Shown here: positions 15,984-24,125 of the stretch, piece after piece
How positions within the stretch are numbered: position 1 is the stretch's first letter
Layout: the number at the start of each line of letters is the position of its first letter
Assembly (NCBI RefSeq): GCF_009865385.1
Contig: NZ_WWJT01000202.1
Coordinates: forward strand, 1-35,073
Source of the DNA: Streptomyces sp. SID486
Lineage (GTDB): Bacteria > Actinomycetota > Actinomycetes > Streptomycetales > Streptomycetaceae
DNA: 35,073 nucleotides
Reading direction: 5' to 3'
Notes under the pieces: model-generated
Told to the model about the DNA's origin: nothing
The model's database searches: none
The model's input: the letters and a program-made list of their open reading frames with translations, nothing else
Position numbers and translations under genes: made by a program

Positions 15984-17645
15984 TCAGCTCCCGAGCTTCA
16001 GCAGTGCCGCCACGACGGGGCCGGCCGTGTCGCCGCCGTGCCCGCCCGCCTCGACCACGCCCGCGGCGGCGAGGTCGCCCCGGTAGGCGGTGAACCAGCC
16101 GTTCGGCTTCTTCTGGCCGTCGACCTCGGCCGAGCCGGTCTTCGCGCCGTAGTCCGGGCCGAGCCCCGCCATGGCCTCCGCGGCGGTGCCGGACGCGGCC
16201 GTGTACCGCAGCAGCTCGCGCAGCTGGGACAGCGTCCTGGCCGACATGGTGCGTGAGGCGGTGGCCAGCGTGCGGTGGTCGAAGGACGGCGCGACCAGGT
16301 AGGGCTGGTGGAAGGTGCCCGACCGCACGGTCGCCGCGACCGAGGCCATGTTCAGCGGGTTCATGCGCACCCCGCCCTGGCCGATCAGCGAGGCCGCCAT
16401 CTGGGCCGCCGACTGCACCGGTACCGAGCCGTCGAAGGTGGGCACGCCGATCGCCCAGTTGTTCATCGACAGCCCGAACACCTGCTGGGCCTGCTTGGTC
16501 AGGTCGTCGTCCTTCAGCTTCTTCGCCTGGCTGATGAAGGCGGTGTTGCAGGAGCGGGCGAAGCTCGCCTTGAAGGTGCCGCCCTTGATCTCGAAGTCGT
16601 CGTCGTTGTGGAACTTCCAGCCGCCGTAGGTGAACGTCTTCGGGCACGGGTGCGCCTTGTCCGGCGCGGTCAGGCCCTTGTCGAGCAGCAGCGACGACGT
16701 GATGACCTTCATGGTGGAGCCGGGGGCGAGGGAGCCCTGGAAGGCGGTGTTGAAGCCGTGCCCGTTGTTGGCGACCGCGAGGATCTCACCGGTCGAGGGG
16801 CGCAGGACGACCACGGAGGCACGCGGGCGCTTGGCCACCTGCTTCTCGGCCGCCGCCTGGAGACCCGGGCTGAGGGTGGTCCGCACGGTGCCCGGGGTGC
16901 CCTCGCTCAGCTCCACCAGCGTCTTGTCGGACAGCTTGGCCTCCTTGGACGCCTTGCCGCGCACCACGCGCAGCTCCACGCCCGCAGTGCCGCCCGCCCG
17001 CTTGCCGTACTTCTCCCGCAGCCCGTCCAGCACCGTCCCCAGGGACGGGTAGTCGGCGGTGTCGAGGACACCCCCGTCGCGGTCCAGCGCCTTCACGGGC
17101 GGGGTGCCGGACTCGCCGGTCACGAGGGTGTCGCCGTCGCGCAGGTCGGGGTGGACGACGGCCGCGTGCCAGTCGACCAGCGGCTCGCCGTCACCCGGGC
17201 GGCGTACGACGGTGAGCGAACCGGCGTACTTCAAGGGCTTGCTGAAGCCCCGGTAGGACACCGTCGCCTGCACGGCGAACGGCACCTCGGCGCCCTTCGC
17301 CGGCCCCGGGGTGAACGTGACGTCCTTCAGGTGGGCGTCCTTGGCGTAGCCGGTGAGGAGCTTGCCGGCGGTGGAGGGCTCGTCGGTGGCGGACGCCGCC
17401 TCGGCGACCTTGCCGTGCTGCCAGGCGGTGAGGAAGCGGGTGGAGGCCGTGCGGACCTCGGTCGTGGTGAGCGGGCCGGTCTTCACGGCCTTGTGCCCGG
17501 CCGCGGAACCCTCGTCGGCCGCCGCCCCGCCGTCGTACAGCGCGTAGACGCCGAACCCGGCTCCGCCGACCACCACGGCGATCATCCCGCCGAGTACCGC
17601 GGGTCCGGTCTTCCGTCTCTCGGCGACGCGCCTTCTCTTGCCCAC
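15984..17645 (-). CDS. Class B penicillin-binding protein, MecA-type (copy 1)
   Basis: 553-residue membrane-anchored transpeptidase. N-terminal TM ~14-38, an NTF2-like MecA_N domain (~58-165: TRFLTAWQHGKVAEAAS...), a dimerisation/linker region, then the transpeptidase domain. Catalytic motifs are intact: STMK (Ser310/Lys313), SCN (365-367) and KTG (502-504). It cross-links peptidoglycan on the outer face of the membrane. Start is GTG at 17645 with GGAGG ~10 nt upstream. It is followed tail-to-tail by ssgE with zero spacing. A paralogue lies 96 bp upstream of its start in the same direction. Pairing with ssgE suggests work in sporulation-phase wall growth (inference). Confidence 0.95.
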   Translation of the reverse strand: MGKRRRVAERRKTGPAVLGGMIAVVVGGAGFGVYALYDGGAAADEGSAAGHKAVKTGPLTTTEVRTASTRFLTAWQHGKVAEAASATDEPSTAGKLLTGYAKDAHLKDVTFTPGPAKGAEVPFAVQATVSYRGFSKPLKYAGSLTVVRRPGDGEPLVDWHAAVVHPDLRDGDTLVTGESGTPPVKALDRDGGVLDTADYPSLGTVLDGLREKYGKRAGGTAGVELRVVRGKASKEAKLSDKTLVELSEGTPGTVRTTLSPGLQAAAEKQVAKRPRASVVVLRPSTGEILAVANNGHGFNTAFQGSLAPGSTMKVITSSLLLDKGLTAPDKAHPCPKTFTYGGWKFHNDDDFEIKGGTFKASFARSCNTAFISQAKKLKDDDLTKQAQQVFGLSMNNWAIGVPTFDGSVPVQSAAQMAASLIGQGGVRMNPLNMASVAATVRSGTFHQPYLVAPSFDHRTLATASRTMSARTLSQLRELLRYTAASGTAAEAMAGLGPDYGAKTGSAEVDGQKKPNGWFTAYRGDLAAAGVVEAGGHGGDTAGPVVAALLKLGS

Positions 17646-17741
17646 AGTTTCCGTTCCTCCGCGCCTTTCCCAGGGTCTTCGCAGCCCTCACAATCCCCAA
17701 CGACGGCAATCACCTTAAAGTCCCCGCCTCCCCGGGTGACG

Positions 17742-19373
17742 TCAGCCGGCGTTCCGTAGCACGCTTGCGACAATCGGCCCGGCGGCGTCGATGCCGTGCC
17801 CGCCGTCCTGGACCATGGCCGCCGCGGCCACGTCGTCGCGGTATCCGGTGAACCAACTGTCCGACCTGGCCTCTCCGTCGACCTCGGCCGAACCGGTCTT
17901 CGCGCCGACGTCCCCGCCGAGCCCGGCCATCACGCCGGCCGCGGTGCCGCTGCGGGCGGTGCGGTTCATCATCGCGCGCAACTGCCCGCTCGTGCCGGAG
18001 GACAGGCCGCGTGCGCGTGCCGGTTCGCGGCCGTCCAGCTTCAGCGGCACGATCACCGGCTGGTGGAAGGAACCGGTCTTCGCGGTCGCCGTCACGGAGG
18101 CCATGTTCAGCGGGCTCATCTGCACCTGGCCCTGGCCGATCAGGCCGGCCGCGGTGTCCGGGCCGCCGGAGGCGGGCACCCGGCCGTCGAAGGACGGCAC
18201 CCCGATCTGCCAGTTGTTCCGCCCGAGCCCGAACCGGTCCTGGGCCTCCGCGGTGAGGGAGTCCACCTTCACCTCGTCGGCGAACTTCACGAAGGCGGTG
18301 TTGCAGGAGCGGGCGAAGCTGTCGGAGAGGGTGGCGTGCTCGTCCGGCTGAAGGCCTTTCAGGTTGTGGAAGGTCTGGCTCTGCCAGACGGCCGACGGCG
18401 GGCACGGGGCGGGTCCGTCCGCGGTGGTCCTGCCGGTGTCGATCAGGGTCGCCGCACTGATGATCTTCATGGTGGAGCCGGGGGCGCGTTCGCCGAGGAG
18501 GGCCGCGTCGAAGCCGTCCCGGCGGTTGTTGGCGACGGCGAGGATCTCGCCGGTGCTCGGCCTGACGGCCACCACGGACGACTCCGGGTACTTCAGGACG
18601 GCCGCCTCGGCCACCGCCTGGGCGCTCGCGCTCAGCGTCGTGGGGAGCTTTCCGGGCCTGCCCTTGGCCAGGGTGAGGAGCGGGGTGTCCGCGGTCCGGC
18701 CGCCGTCCGCGGCCACCTGATGGCGTATCACCAGTTCCACCCCGGGCCGGCCGCCGGTCCGGTCGCCGTAACGGCTGCGCAGCTCGTCCAGGATCGGGCC
18801 GAGGGAGGGGTACTTCACCCGGGTCAGCACCTTCCCGTCACGGTCGACGGCCTCGATCTCCGGAGCCGCCGACTCACCCGTGGTGAGGGTGTCCCCGGTG
18901 CGCAGGCGCGGGTGGACCACGGAGGGCTGCCAGTCGACCAGCGCGCGGTGCGATGTCCTGCCGCGCACGACGGTCAGGGAGCTGCGGTAGGCGAGCGGGT
19001 GGGACGTGCCGGCGTACGACACCGTCGCCTTCACCGTGAACGGCACCGTGTCACCGGCGGCCCTGCCGGGTGTGATCCGCACCGCGCCGATGTGGGCCGC
19101 GCCGCCGTACGCCGCCAGCAGTTCCTGGGCCGCCTCCGGGTAGTTCGTGTACGACGCCGCGGTCGCCGCGTCGCCCTTCTCCCAGGCGGCGAAGAACGCC
19201 CCGGTCGCACCCTTCACCTCGGAGCCGTCCGGGGGACCCGTCCGCACCGCGGCCGCGCCCCCGCCGTCGTCGCCGTTCACCGCGGACGCGAAGTTGTAGA
19301 GCCCGTATCCGGCACCGCCCAGCAGGGTGACGCACACCCCGGCTATGACGACCGCCTTGACCCCGTTGCGCAT
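17742..19373 (-). CDS. Class B penicillin-binding protein, MecA-type (copy 2)
   Basis: 543-residue paralogue of the neighbouring PBP with the same plan. TM ~7-28, NTF2-like MecA_N (~52-150), linker, transpeptidase domain with STMK (Ser300/Lys303), SCN (356-358) and KTG (492-494), all intact. Large blocks are shared with the next gene (VRPSTGEILAVANN; IGQGxVxMxPLNMASV; GAKTGSAEVDG), so the two arose by tandem duplication and then diverged. ATG at 19373 is chosen because GGGAGGGGAG sits 8 nt upstream; the longer open frame upstream looks non-coding. A perfect 14-bp palindrome lies about 30 bp upstream of the start. Confidence 0.95.
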   Translation of the reverse strand: MRNGVKAVVIAGVCVTLLGGAGYGLYNFASAVNGDDGGGAAAVRTGPPDGSEVKGATGAFFAAWEKGDAATAASYTNYPEAAQELLAAYGGAAHIGAVRITPGRAAGDTVPFTVKATVSYAGTSHPLAYRSSLTVVRGRTSHRALVDWQPSVVHPRLRTGDTLTTGESAAPEIEAVDRDGKVLTRVKYPSLGPILDELRSRYGDRTGGRPGVELVIRHQVAADGGRTADTPLLTLAKGRPGKLPTTLSASAQAVAEAAVLKYPESSVVAVRPSTGEILAVANNRRDGFDAALLGERAPGSTMKIISAATLIDTGRTTADGPAPCPPSAVWQSQTFHNLKGLQPDEHATLSDSFARSCNTAFVKFADEVKVDSLTAEAQDRFGLGRNNWQIGVPSFDGRVPASGGPDTAAGLIGQGQVQMSPLNMASVTATAKTGSFHQPVIVPLKLDGREPARARGLSSGTSGQLRAMMNRTARSGTAAGVMAGLGGDVGAKTGSAEVDGEARSDSWFTGYRDDVAAAAMVQDGGHGIDAAGPIVASVLRNAG

Positions 19374-19401
19374 GACGCGGACTCCCCTCCCGTTCACCCT
19401 G

Positions 19402-19415
19402 TTGAACATGTTCAA
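19402..19415. promoter_or_regulatory. Perfect 14-bp palindrome upstream of the PBP pair
   Basis: TTGAACATGTTCAA is a perfect dyad in the 5' region of the PBP gene (start 19373). A -10-like TACAGT (minus strand) lies about 20 bp further upstream. It is a likely operator for an unidentified regulator. It differs from the actinobacterial LexA box, which has four bases between GAAC and GTTC rather than two. Confidence 0.5.
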
Positions 19416-19555
19416 GCAGGTGCCGGGAGCACTGTAAGCGGTTGCGGTGCCGTCGTGGCAGGCGTTGTCGAACCGTGATCGGGCAGGGTGTCCGGCCGCG
19501 TAGGGGGGGCCGGTGGGGCCGAGTCCGTCCCGCCGCCCGCCCTGCGGCCGGGCGC

Positions 19556-21601
19556 TCACCGGGGGGTGGCGGTGCCGACCCGGGCGATGAGAAGGGCGAT
19601 GTCGTCCTGCGCGGGGGCCGGGGCGAGGCGGTCGACGAGGGTGTCGGCCAGCTCCTCGAGGGACGGATGGACGCCGGCGAGGAGCCGGGTGAGCTCGTCC
19701 AGGCGCTCGTCGAGGTCGTACTCCCGCGCCTCGACCAGCCCGTCGGTGTAGAAGACGAGCACTGTCCCGGGAGCGAGGGGGATCTCGGTGGTCGTGTACG
19801 AGATGCCGCCGATGCCGAGGGGCGCGCCGGAGGGCAGGTCGACGAGGCGGGCGGTGCCGTCGGGGGTGATCAGGGCGGGCGGGGGGTGCCCGGCCCGGGC
19901 GAACCGGCAGAGGTTGGCCGCGGTGTCGCACACGCCGTACAGGCAGGTGGCCAGGATCGGGCTCTCGAGATCCTGCATCGTCCGGTCGAGCTGGTGCAGC
20001 AGCTGGTCGGGGGCCAGGTCAAGGCGGGCCAGAGCGCGCAGTGCGCTGCGCATCTGCCCCATGACGGCGGCGGCGGGGATGCCGTGCCCCATGACGTCGC
20101 CGATGGACAGGGCGGCCCTGCCGGAGGTCATGGCGGCCACGTCGTACCAGTCCCCGCCCACCTCACCGGCGTCGGACGCGGGCAGGTAGCGGTGGGCGAT
20201 CTCGATGCCGTCGGGAGGGCTGAGGCTGTGGGGCAGCATGCTTCGCTGGAGCGTCAGGGCCGTGTCGTGCTCGCGGGCGTAGCTGAGGGCGTTGTCGATC
20301 GCCGAGGCGGCCTTGGCCGCGATCTCCCCGGCGTCGGACAGGTCGTGCTCCGCGAACGGGCCGGGGTTGTCCGCCCGCCAGAGGCCCACCGTGCCGAGAA
20401 GGGTGCGCCGGGAGTACAGCGGGGCGGTGATCAGCGAGTGCATGCCGTACTCCAGCAGCCTGCCGGCCTGCCGGCCGTGGCGGGCCTGCCATGCCCAGGA
20501 GGTGTGGAGGTCCGGCACGACGGCCGCGGTCGCGGTCGCGAGAGCGATCCGCGAGCCCACGGGGTCGAGCGGGGGATCGTCGCGGACGCCGCCCAGGGCG
20601 ACGCGGCGAGCGCACGCGCCGTGCTCGTCGAGCGGCTCGTCGACGAGCAGGACCGGCAGGGCCAGATCGACGGTGACGAAGTCGGCGAACCGCGGGACCA
20701 GCACGCGCACCAGCTCCTGTGCGGTCTGCCGCGCGTCGAGGGTCGTACCGATGGCGATGCTGGCCTCGTACAGCAGCCCGAGGCGGTCATGGGCGCTGCG
20801 GGCCTGCTCACGGCTCTCCCCGAGCGAGCGGGCCATGGTGTTGAACGCCGTCCCGAGCTGACCGATCTCACCCCTGCCGGACTCGGACATCCGCACGGTG
20901 AGGTCGCCGCCGGCGAGCCGTGACGCCACGCCGGCCGCCTTGCGGACCGGCCAGACGACGGCCCGGATCACGTACCCGGCGAAGCCCGCGATGAGAAGCA
21001 TCGAGCCGGTGAGGCCGATCGACCCCGCCACGACCGCCTCCCGGGCGTCGGAGTCGGCCGCGCTCTCCCGCGTCGCGACCAGCGCCTCCTGGGCCGATTC
21101 GTACCGGTCGAACTGCTTCCTGAGCGCGTCGACGCGCCGCTTGCCGTCCAGCGTCGCCGCCACGCCGCGGGCCCGGGGATCCCCTCGGCTCGCGGCCGCC
21201 ACCAGCGGGATGGAGTGGGCGTGGATGAGGGATTCGCCGGCCTGCCGGATCTGCTGGGCCAGGATCTTCTGGCCGGGGGTGGTGCTGAGGCGCACGAGCT
21301 GCCGCGCCTGGCCGGAGAACGTGGTCCGGGCGGTCTGCCAGGGTTCGAGGAACTGCTTCTCCCCGGTGATGACGAAGCCGCGCTGGCCCGTCTCCAGGTC
21401 GACGACGAGCCCCTCGACCGTCCTCGCCTGGGCGAGCGCCGTCTGCGCGTGGCGGCCGGCGGCCGCCGACTCGCCGAGCCCGATGATCGACCGCAGCAGC
21501 ATCGTGAAGGCGAGCCCGATCAGCAGGGCCAGCAGCCCACCCGCGACGGCGGTAAGGGGCACCAGCCCCATACGCGCGCGTCTCTTCCGTGGAGCTGACA
21601 T
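19556..21601 (-). CDS. Membrane CHASE3-HAMP-GAF-PP2C (SpoIIE-type) phosphatase
   Basis: 681-residue signalling phosphatase. TM1 ~13-36; an extracytoplasmic CHASE3 sensor with the hallmark DLETGQRGFVITGEKQFLEPW; TM2 ~190-212; HAMP (VWPVRKAAGVASRLAGGDL); GAF (~270-420, LLYEASIAIGTTLDARQTA); and a C-terminal PP2C/SpoIIE phosphatase (~440-675). The metal-binding aspartates lie in GEVGGDWYDV, FYTDGLVE and APAQDDIALL. Such proteins dephosphorylate anti-anti-sigma factors in partner-switching stress pathways. No STAS or kinase gene is adjacent, although an RsbW-like ATPase is at 50-508. Start: ATG 21601 with TTGGGGA spaced 6 nt; ATG 21607 and TTG 21613 are alternatives. Confidence 0.93.
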   Translation of the reverse strand: MSAPRKRRARMGLVPLTAVAGGLLALLIGLAFTMLLRSIIGLGESAAAGRHAQTALAQARTVEGLVVDLETGQRGFVITGEKQFLEPWQTARTTFSGQARQLVRLSTTPGQKILAQQIRQAGESLIHAHSIPLVAAASRGDPRARGVAATLDGKRRVDALRKQFDRYESAQEALVATRESAADSDAREAVVAGSIGLTGSMLLIAGFAGYVIRAVVWPVRKAAGVASRLAGGDLTVRMSESGRGEIGQLGTAFNTMARSLGESREQARSAHDRLGLLYEASIAIGTTLDARQTAQELVRVLVPRFADFVTVDLALPVLLVDEPLDEHGACARRVALGGVRDDPPLDPVGSRIALATATAAVVPDLHTSWAWQARHGRQAGRLLEYGMHSLITAPLYSRRTLLGTVGLWRADNPGPFAEHDLSDAGEIAAKAASAIDNALSYAREHDTALTLQRSMLPHSLSPPDGIEIAHRYLPASDAGEVGGDWYDVAAMTSGRAALSIGDVMGHGIPAAAVMGQMRSALRALARLDLAPDQLLHQLDRTMQDLESPILATCLYGVCDTAANLCRFARAGHPPPALITPDGTARLVDLPSGAPLGIGGISYTTTEIPLAPGTVLVFYTDGLVEAREYDLDERLDELTRLLAGVHPSLEELADTLVDRLAPAPAQDDIALLIARVGTATPR

Positions 21602-21941
21602 GCACATCCCCAACCCTGTGCACCGAAACCGACGGTCGGGTCACCGGCAGGGCGGTCTCGCGGCGGGATCCGTCCCCTCGAGTCTAGGTGCGGTGCGCCG
21701 GACCCGCCGGAAGAGCCAGGCCGCACAGCAGGGCGGCCCGCCACGACACGGAACCGCCCTCGCGCGTCCGCGCGGCCATACCCAGGTGGGGACATCTCGC
21801 TATGGGCTCCGAGCATATGAGCCCCGAGCACCCGGTCCGTGCTGGAGACGGGCGGTCGGGGCTGCACTCGACTTCTGATCGTCCTCGGTACGGCAGGGCG
21901 TCACGCTGAGCACTCTGGTGACCTGAAAACGTGGACCTGTG
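21602..21941. other. Intergenic region, boundary of the accessory islet
   Basis: 340 bp between the phosphatase start and the stop of the small membrane protein. I find no supported gene. There is a short imperfect direct repeat (CCGAGCA...GAG) near 21806-21830. Base composition begins to fall toward 21900 and stays lower until ~24000. Confidence 0.5.
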
Positions 21942-22307
21942 TTATCGCGAAACCCGTGAGGAAATGAGCACCAAAAGGGCAGGTAAAGCTGTGGCGCCGA
22001 GCGAGAGGAACGTTCCATTGGCTTGCGCTGCATAAAACATGGGATATGCGCCGGCTGACATGACAGAGATGGCCCATACCGCTGCGAACATGCCGCAGAT
22101 TGCTAGGACCGCCCAGGACGAACGGCGCGCGGAGCTTACGGCACGGCCTCGGTCACTTTTCCAGGCAGCGACTGCTCGTAGCAGCGTTGCCGAACAGACG
22201 CCCAGCGCGGCGGCGGCGACGACGGATAGGAAAGCGGGCCCAGTTCCGAGCAGCAGGACACCGAGGAGGAAATACCACAATGCACACAGGGTTAGGACCG
22301 GGCGCAT
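21942..22307 (-). CDS. Small membrane protein, unknown
   Basis: 121-residue protein with three or four predicted helices (residues ~3-22, 24-45, 65-85, 95-115) and basic loops between the second and third. No family is recognised. ATG at 22307 is preceded by a strong SD (GGAAGGGGAAG). It is the last gene of a three-gene minus-strand cluster; the gap to the secreted Pro-rich protein is 29 bp. The base composition of the cluster is lower in GC than its neighbours and its codons include more A/T third positions, consistent with recent acquisition. Confidence 0.65.
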   Translation of the reverse strand: MRPVLTLCALWYFLLGVLLLGTGPAFLSVVAAAALGVCSATLLRAVAAWKSDRGRAVSSARRSSWAVLAICGMFAAVWAISVMSAGAYPMFYAAQANGTFLSLGATALPALLVLISSRVSR

Positions 22308-22336
22308 GCTTCCCCTTCCGCATCAGTCAGTCGGTG

Positions 22337-22708
22337 TCAGCCCGCAGCTGGAGCTGTCGGCTCCACTTCGACGTGCTCGATGGTATGCCCCTTGCCGTCG
22401 GTCTCCGTCCAGCGCTTGGCGTCGGGATTGTCTGTCGCCGCACGGCCTAATCCAGGCGTGGACGGCTGTTGGCCGCTTGGCACGTAGACCTGCTTACCGT
22501 CTCTGTCTTTGAGGGGTTTCCCATCCGATCCCATGACGGGGAGCTTGTCGGGAATCTTGCTGACGTCGGTCGTTCCGTCAGCGTTTACCCACGCCGGCGG
22601 TGGCGGCGGCGTGTGCCCCGTATCGGTTGCCATCGCGGATGATGCTGCTGCCCCGCCGGCGATGATGAGTGCTGCTGCGGCGACGGCTCCGGTAAGAATC
22701 TTGCTCAT
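22337..22708 (-). CDS. Secreted Pro-rich small protein, unknown
   Basis: 123-residue exported protein. A classical signal peptide (MSKILTGAVAAAALIIAGG... ending SAMA, cleavage near residue 27) is followed by a poly-proline stretch (TPPPPPAW) and a short hydrophilic region with DGKPLKDRDGKQVYVP and EHVEVEPTAP. There are no cysteines in the mature part. The SD GGAAGGTG precedes ATG 22708. It lies 15 bp after the cysteine-rich secreted protein and 29 bp before the membrane protein, so the three are probably co-transcribed. No known domain. Confidence 0.7.
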   Translation of the reverse strand: MSKILTGAVAAAALIIAGGAAASSAMATDTGHTPPPPPAWVNADGTTDVSKIPDKLPVMGSDGKPLKDRDGKQVYVPSGQQPSTPGLGRAATDNPDAKRWTETDGKGHTIEHVEVEPTAPAAG

Positions 22709-22723
22709 GTGGCACCTTCCGCT

Positions 22724-23245
22724 CTACGGTTCGATGAAGTGGGATCCGGACCAAATCGGGACGTTACGGCCGTACCAAGTGCCGCCGTAGTAGAGGCCGG
22801 AGCCCGCCTTGGTGGCGTAGTCGCCGCCTCCACACGGGGGGTATACGCCGAAGTCGTAGCTGGTTGTGAGGATGCTGGTCTTTTTGGTGTTGTAGATGCC
22901 GCTCATATACTCACGGCAGACGTACCATGTACTGCCGTTGTACTTCATATATTGGTAGCCCACTTCGAGGTTGCCGGCTGGGCGCTCGTAGGGGAAAATG
23001 CAGCCGCCGATTCCGGTTCCATTTTGTCCGGCATGGCCTTGGGTTTTCGTGTAGCCTCCGCGGCCGCCGTGAGAGACTTCGGAATAGGTGTACTCACACT
23101 TTGAACTGTCGGAGTTCGACCACACCTCTTCGTCCTGATAGACGACGTGGGCGCTAGCGGAGGTGGATGTGGCAAGGCCTAGCACAGTGGCCGCACCGAT
23201 GACGCCTGCCGCCTGTACTGCTTTGCGGACTTTGTCGTGTAACAA
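22724..23245 (-). CDS. Secreted cysteine-containing protein, unknown
   Basis: 173-residue exported protein starting at TTG (23245) with GGGAGG just upstream. The signal peptide ends SASA near residue 32. The mature protein is rich in Tyr, Gly, Ser and Trp and carries four cysteines (50, 82, 110, 138), enough for two disulfides. It resembles small beta-rich extracellular proteins, but I recognise no family. First gene of the lower-GC three-gene cluster. Possible roles (inhibitor, antimicrobial, surface protein) are speculation. Confidence 0.7.
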   Translation of the reverse strand: MLHDKVRKAVQAAGVIGAATVLGLATSTSASAHVVYQDEEVWSNSDSSKCEYTYSEVSHGGRGGYTKTQGHAGQNGTGIGGCIFPYERPAGNLEVGYQYMKYNGSTWYVCREYMSGIYNTKKTSILTTSYDFGVYPPCGGGDYATKAGSGLYYGGTWYGRNVPIWSGSHFIEP

Positions 23246-23319
23246 CGAGCCTCCCTCTGGTGACTGTCGCGGCTGACGCTAGCAGGGGCGTGGTCACGTA
23301 GGAGCAAGGTTGGTCATGT

Positions 23320-23880
23320 TTAGGACAAAATAGTATCTAAGGCTTGCCTTAAAGAGGCCCCATCGCCTGCGCTGGACCCCTGAATAGATTCCTCGGCCGA
23401 CCCTTGTTTCCCCAGGTGTCCCACGACGGTAGGCCATACGCGAAAAGCCGCAGGTCGTAGTGGTGAACTAAGTCCGCTGTACAGCTGCTGCGCTGGCGCC
23501 TGCTGCCCGTTAGCCGAGGGCCAAGGGGCATGTGCGGCTACTCGTGGCCCTGCCGCCAAGAGCATGGTGATACCGGAGATGTGCCTTGTTGATCCGGTGA
23601 GCGGGGTGCCGACGGGGCCGGCCTTGAAGGTGCCGTCGGCGGTCACACGGACGGTGTCATCGGCGTCCGCGTAGATGGCGAGTGCGTCGAACTGGACTCG
23701 GTGGTTAGGGCAGAGAACGAGCAGGCTGGACAGCGGGCGACCGAGGCCGCGGATGTGGGCTGCTTCGCTGTGAGTGCCGAACCGGGCCAGCACTTGCAAA
23801 TCGCAGAAATCGCAGAACTGGCTTCGATCAGCATGAAGTCTGGTAGATGGCTTCCCACGGAGCCCTCCTGACGCCGTCAT
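23320..23880 (-). pseudogene. HNH endonuclease fragment (probable remnant of an SRA-HNH/type IV restriction enzyme)
   Basis: The first ~75 residues match the C-terminal HNH nuclease core: CxxC (CDFC), EAAHIRGLGRP, then VLCPNHRVQFD with the catalytic-type His/Asn residues. Homologues I know carry about seven more residues between GLGRP and the LCPNH segment, and an N-terminal SRA or modified-DNA-binding domain that is missing here. After ~100 residues the translation stops resembling any nuclease. The ATG at 23880 has no useful SD, while a better SD (AGGAGGG) serves a GTG in another frame. I infer a truncated, decaying gene. It could still be a short functional HNH protein. Confidence 0.55.
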
Positions 23881-24081
23881 CCTGTGGGAGTGATCTTGCC
23901 ATGTCTGGGTCTCACTCCGTGGGGCAGACGTGGAGGTCGCCGGTGCGTTAGACCGTTAGCGCTGGACAGCAAGGACTACCCGCGCGGTCTGTGAATCTCC
24001 CAACTAGGCCAGCGGGACGGGGCCGTCTCCGGGCCGTCTGAGGGCGGCCAGCGACGACCTCCGACGGCCAACAACGACCAA

Positions 24082-24108
24082 GACGGCCCGGCATCGTGCC
24101 GGGCCGTC
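24082..24108 (-). terminator. Terminator of pmt
   Basis: GACGGCCCGGCA and TGCCGGGCCGTC are perfect 12-bp arms around a TCG loop. The hairpin lies 18 nt after the pmt stop (24126, minus strand) and separates the core gene from the accessory islet. No U-tract, which is usual in Streptomyces. Confidence 0.85.
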
Positions 24109-24125
24109 CTCGCGTGTCCACCCTG

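Noticed and set aside
19402..19415. LexA (SOS) box
   Set aside because: GAAC and GTTC are separated by two bases, not the four of the actinobacterial box.
21688..21909. Small plus-strand ORFs in the gap before the islet
   Set aside because: No SD, no recognisable product and mutually overlapping frames.
23643..23858. Alternative GTG-started frame with a strong SD inside the HNH region
   Set aside because: The product has no resemblance to anything, while the other frame carries the HNH motifs; kept only as a sign of gene decay.
23881..24080. tRNA gene or attachment site next to the islet
   Set aside because: No cloverleaf, T-loop or flanking direct repeat could be identified by eye.
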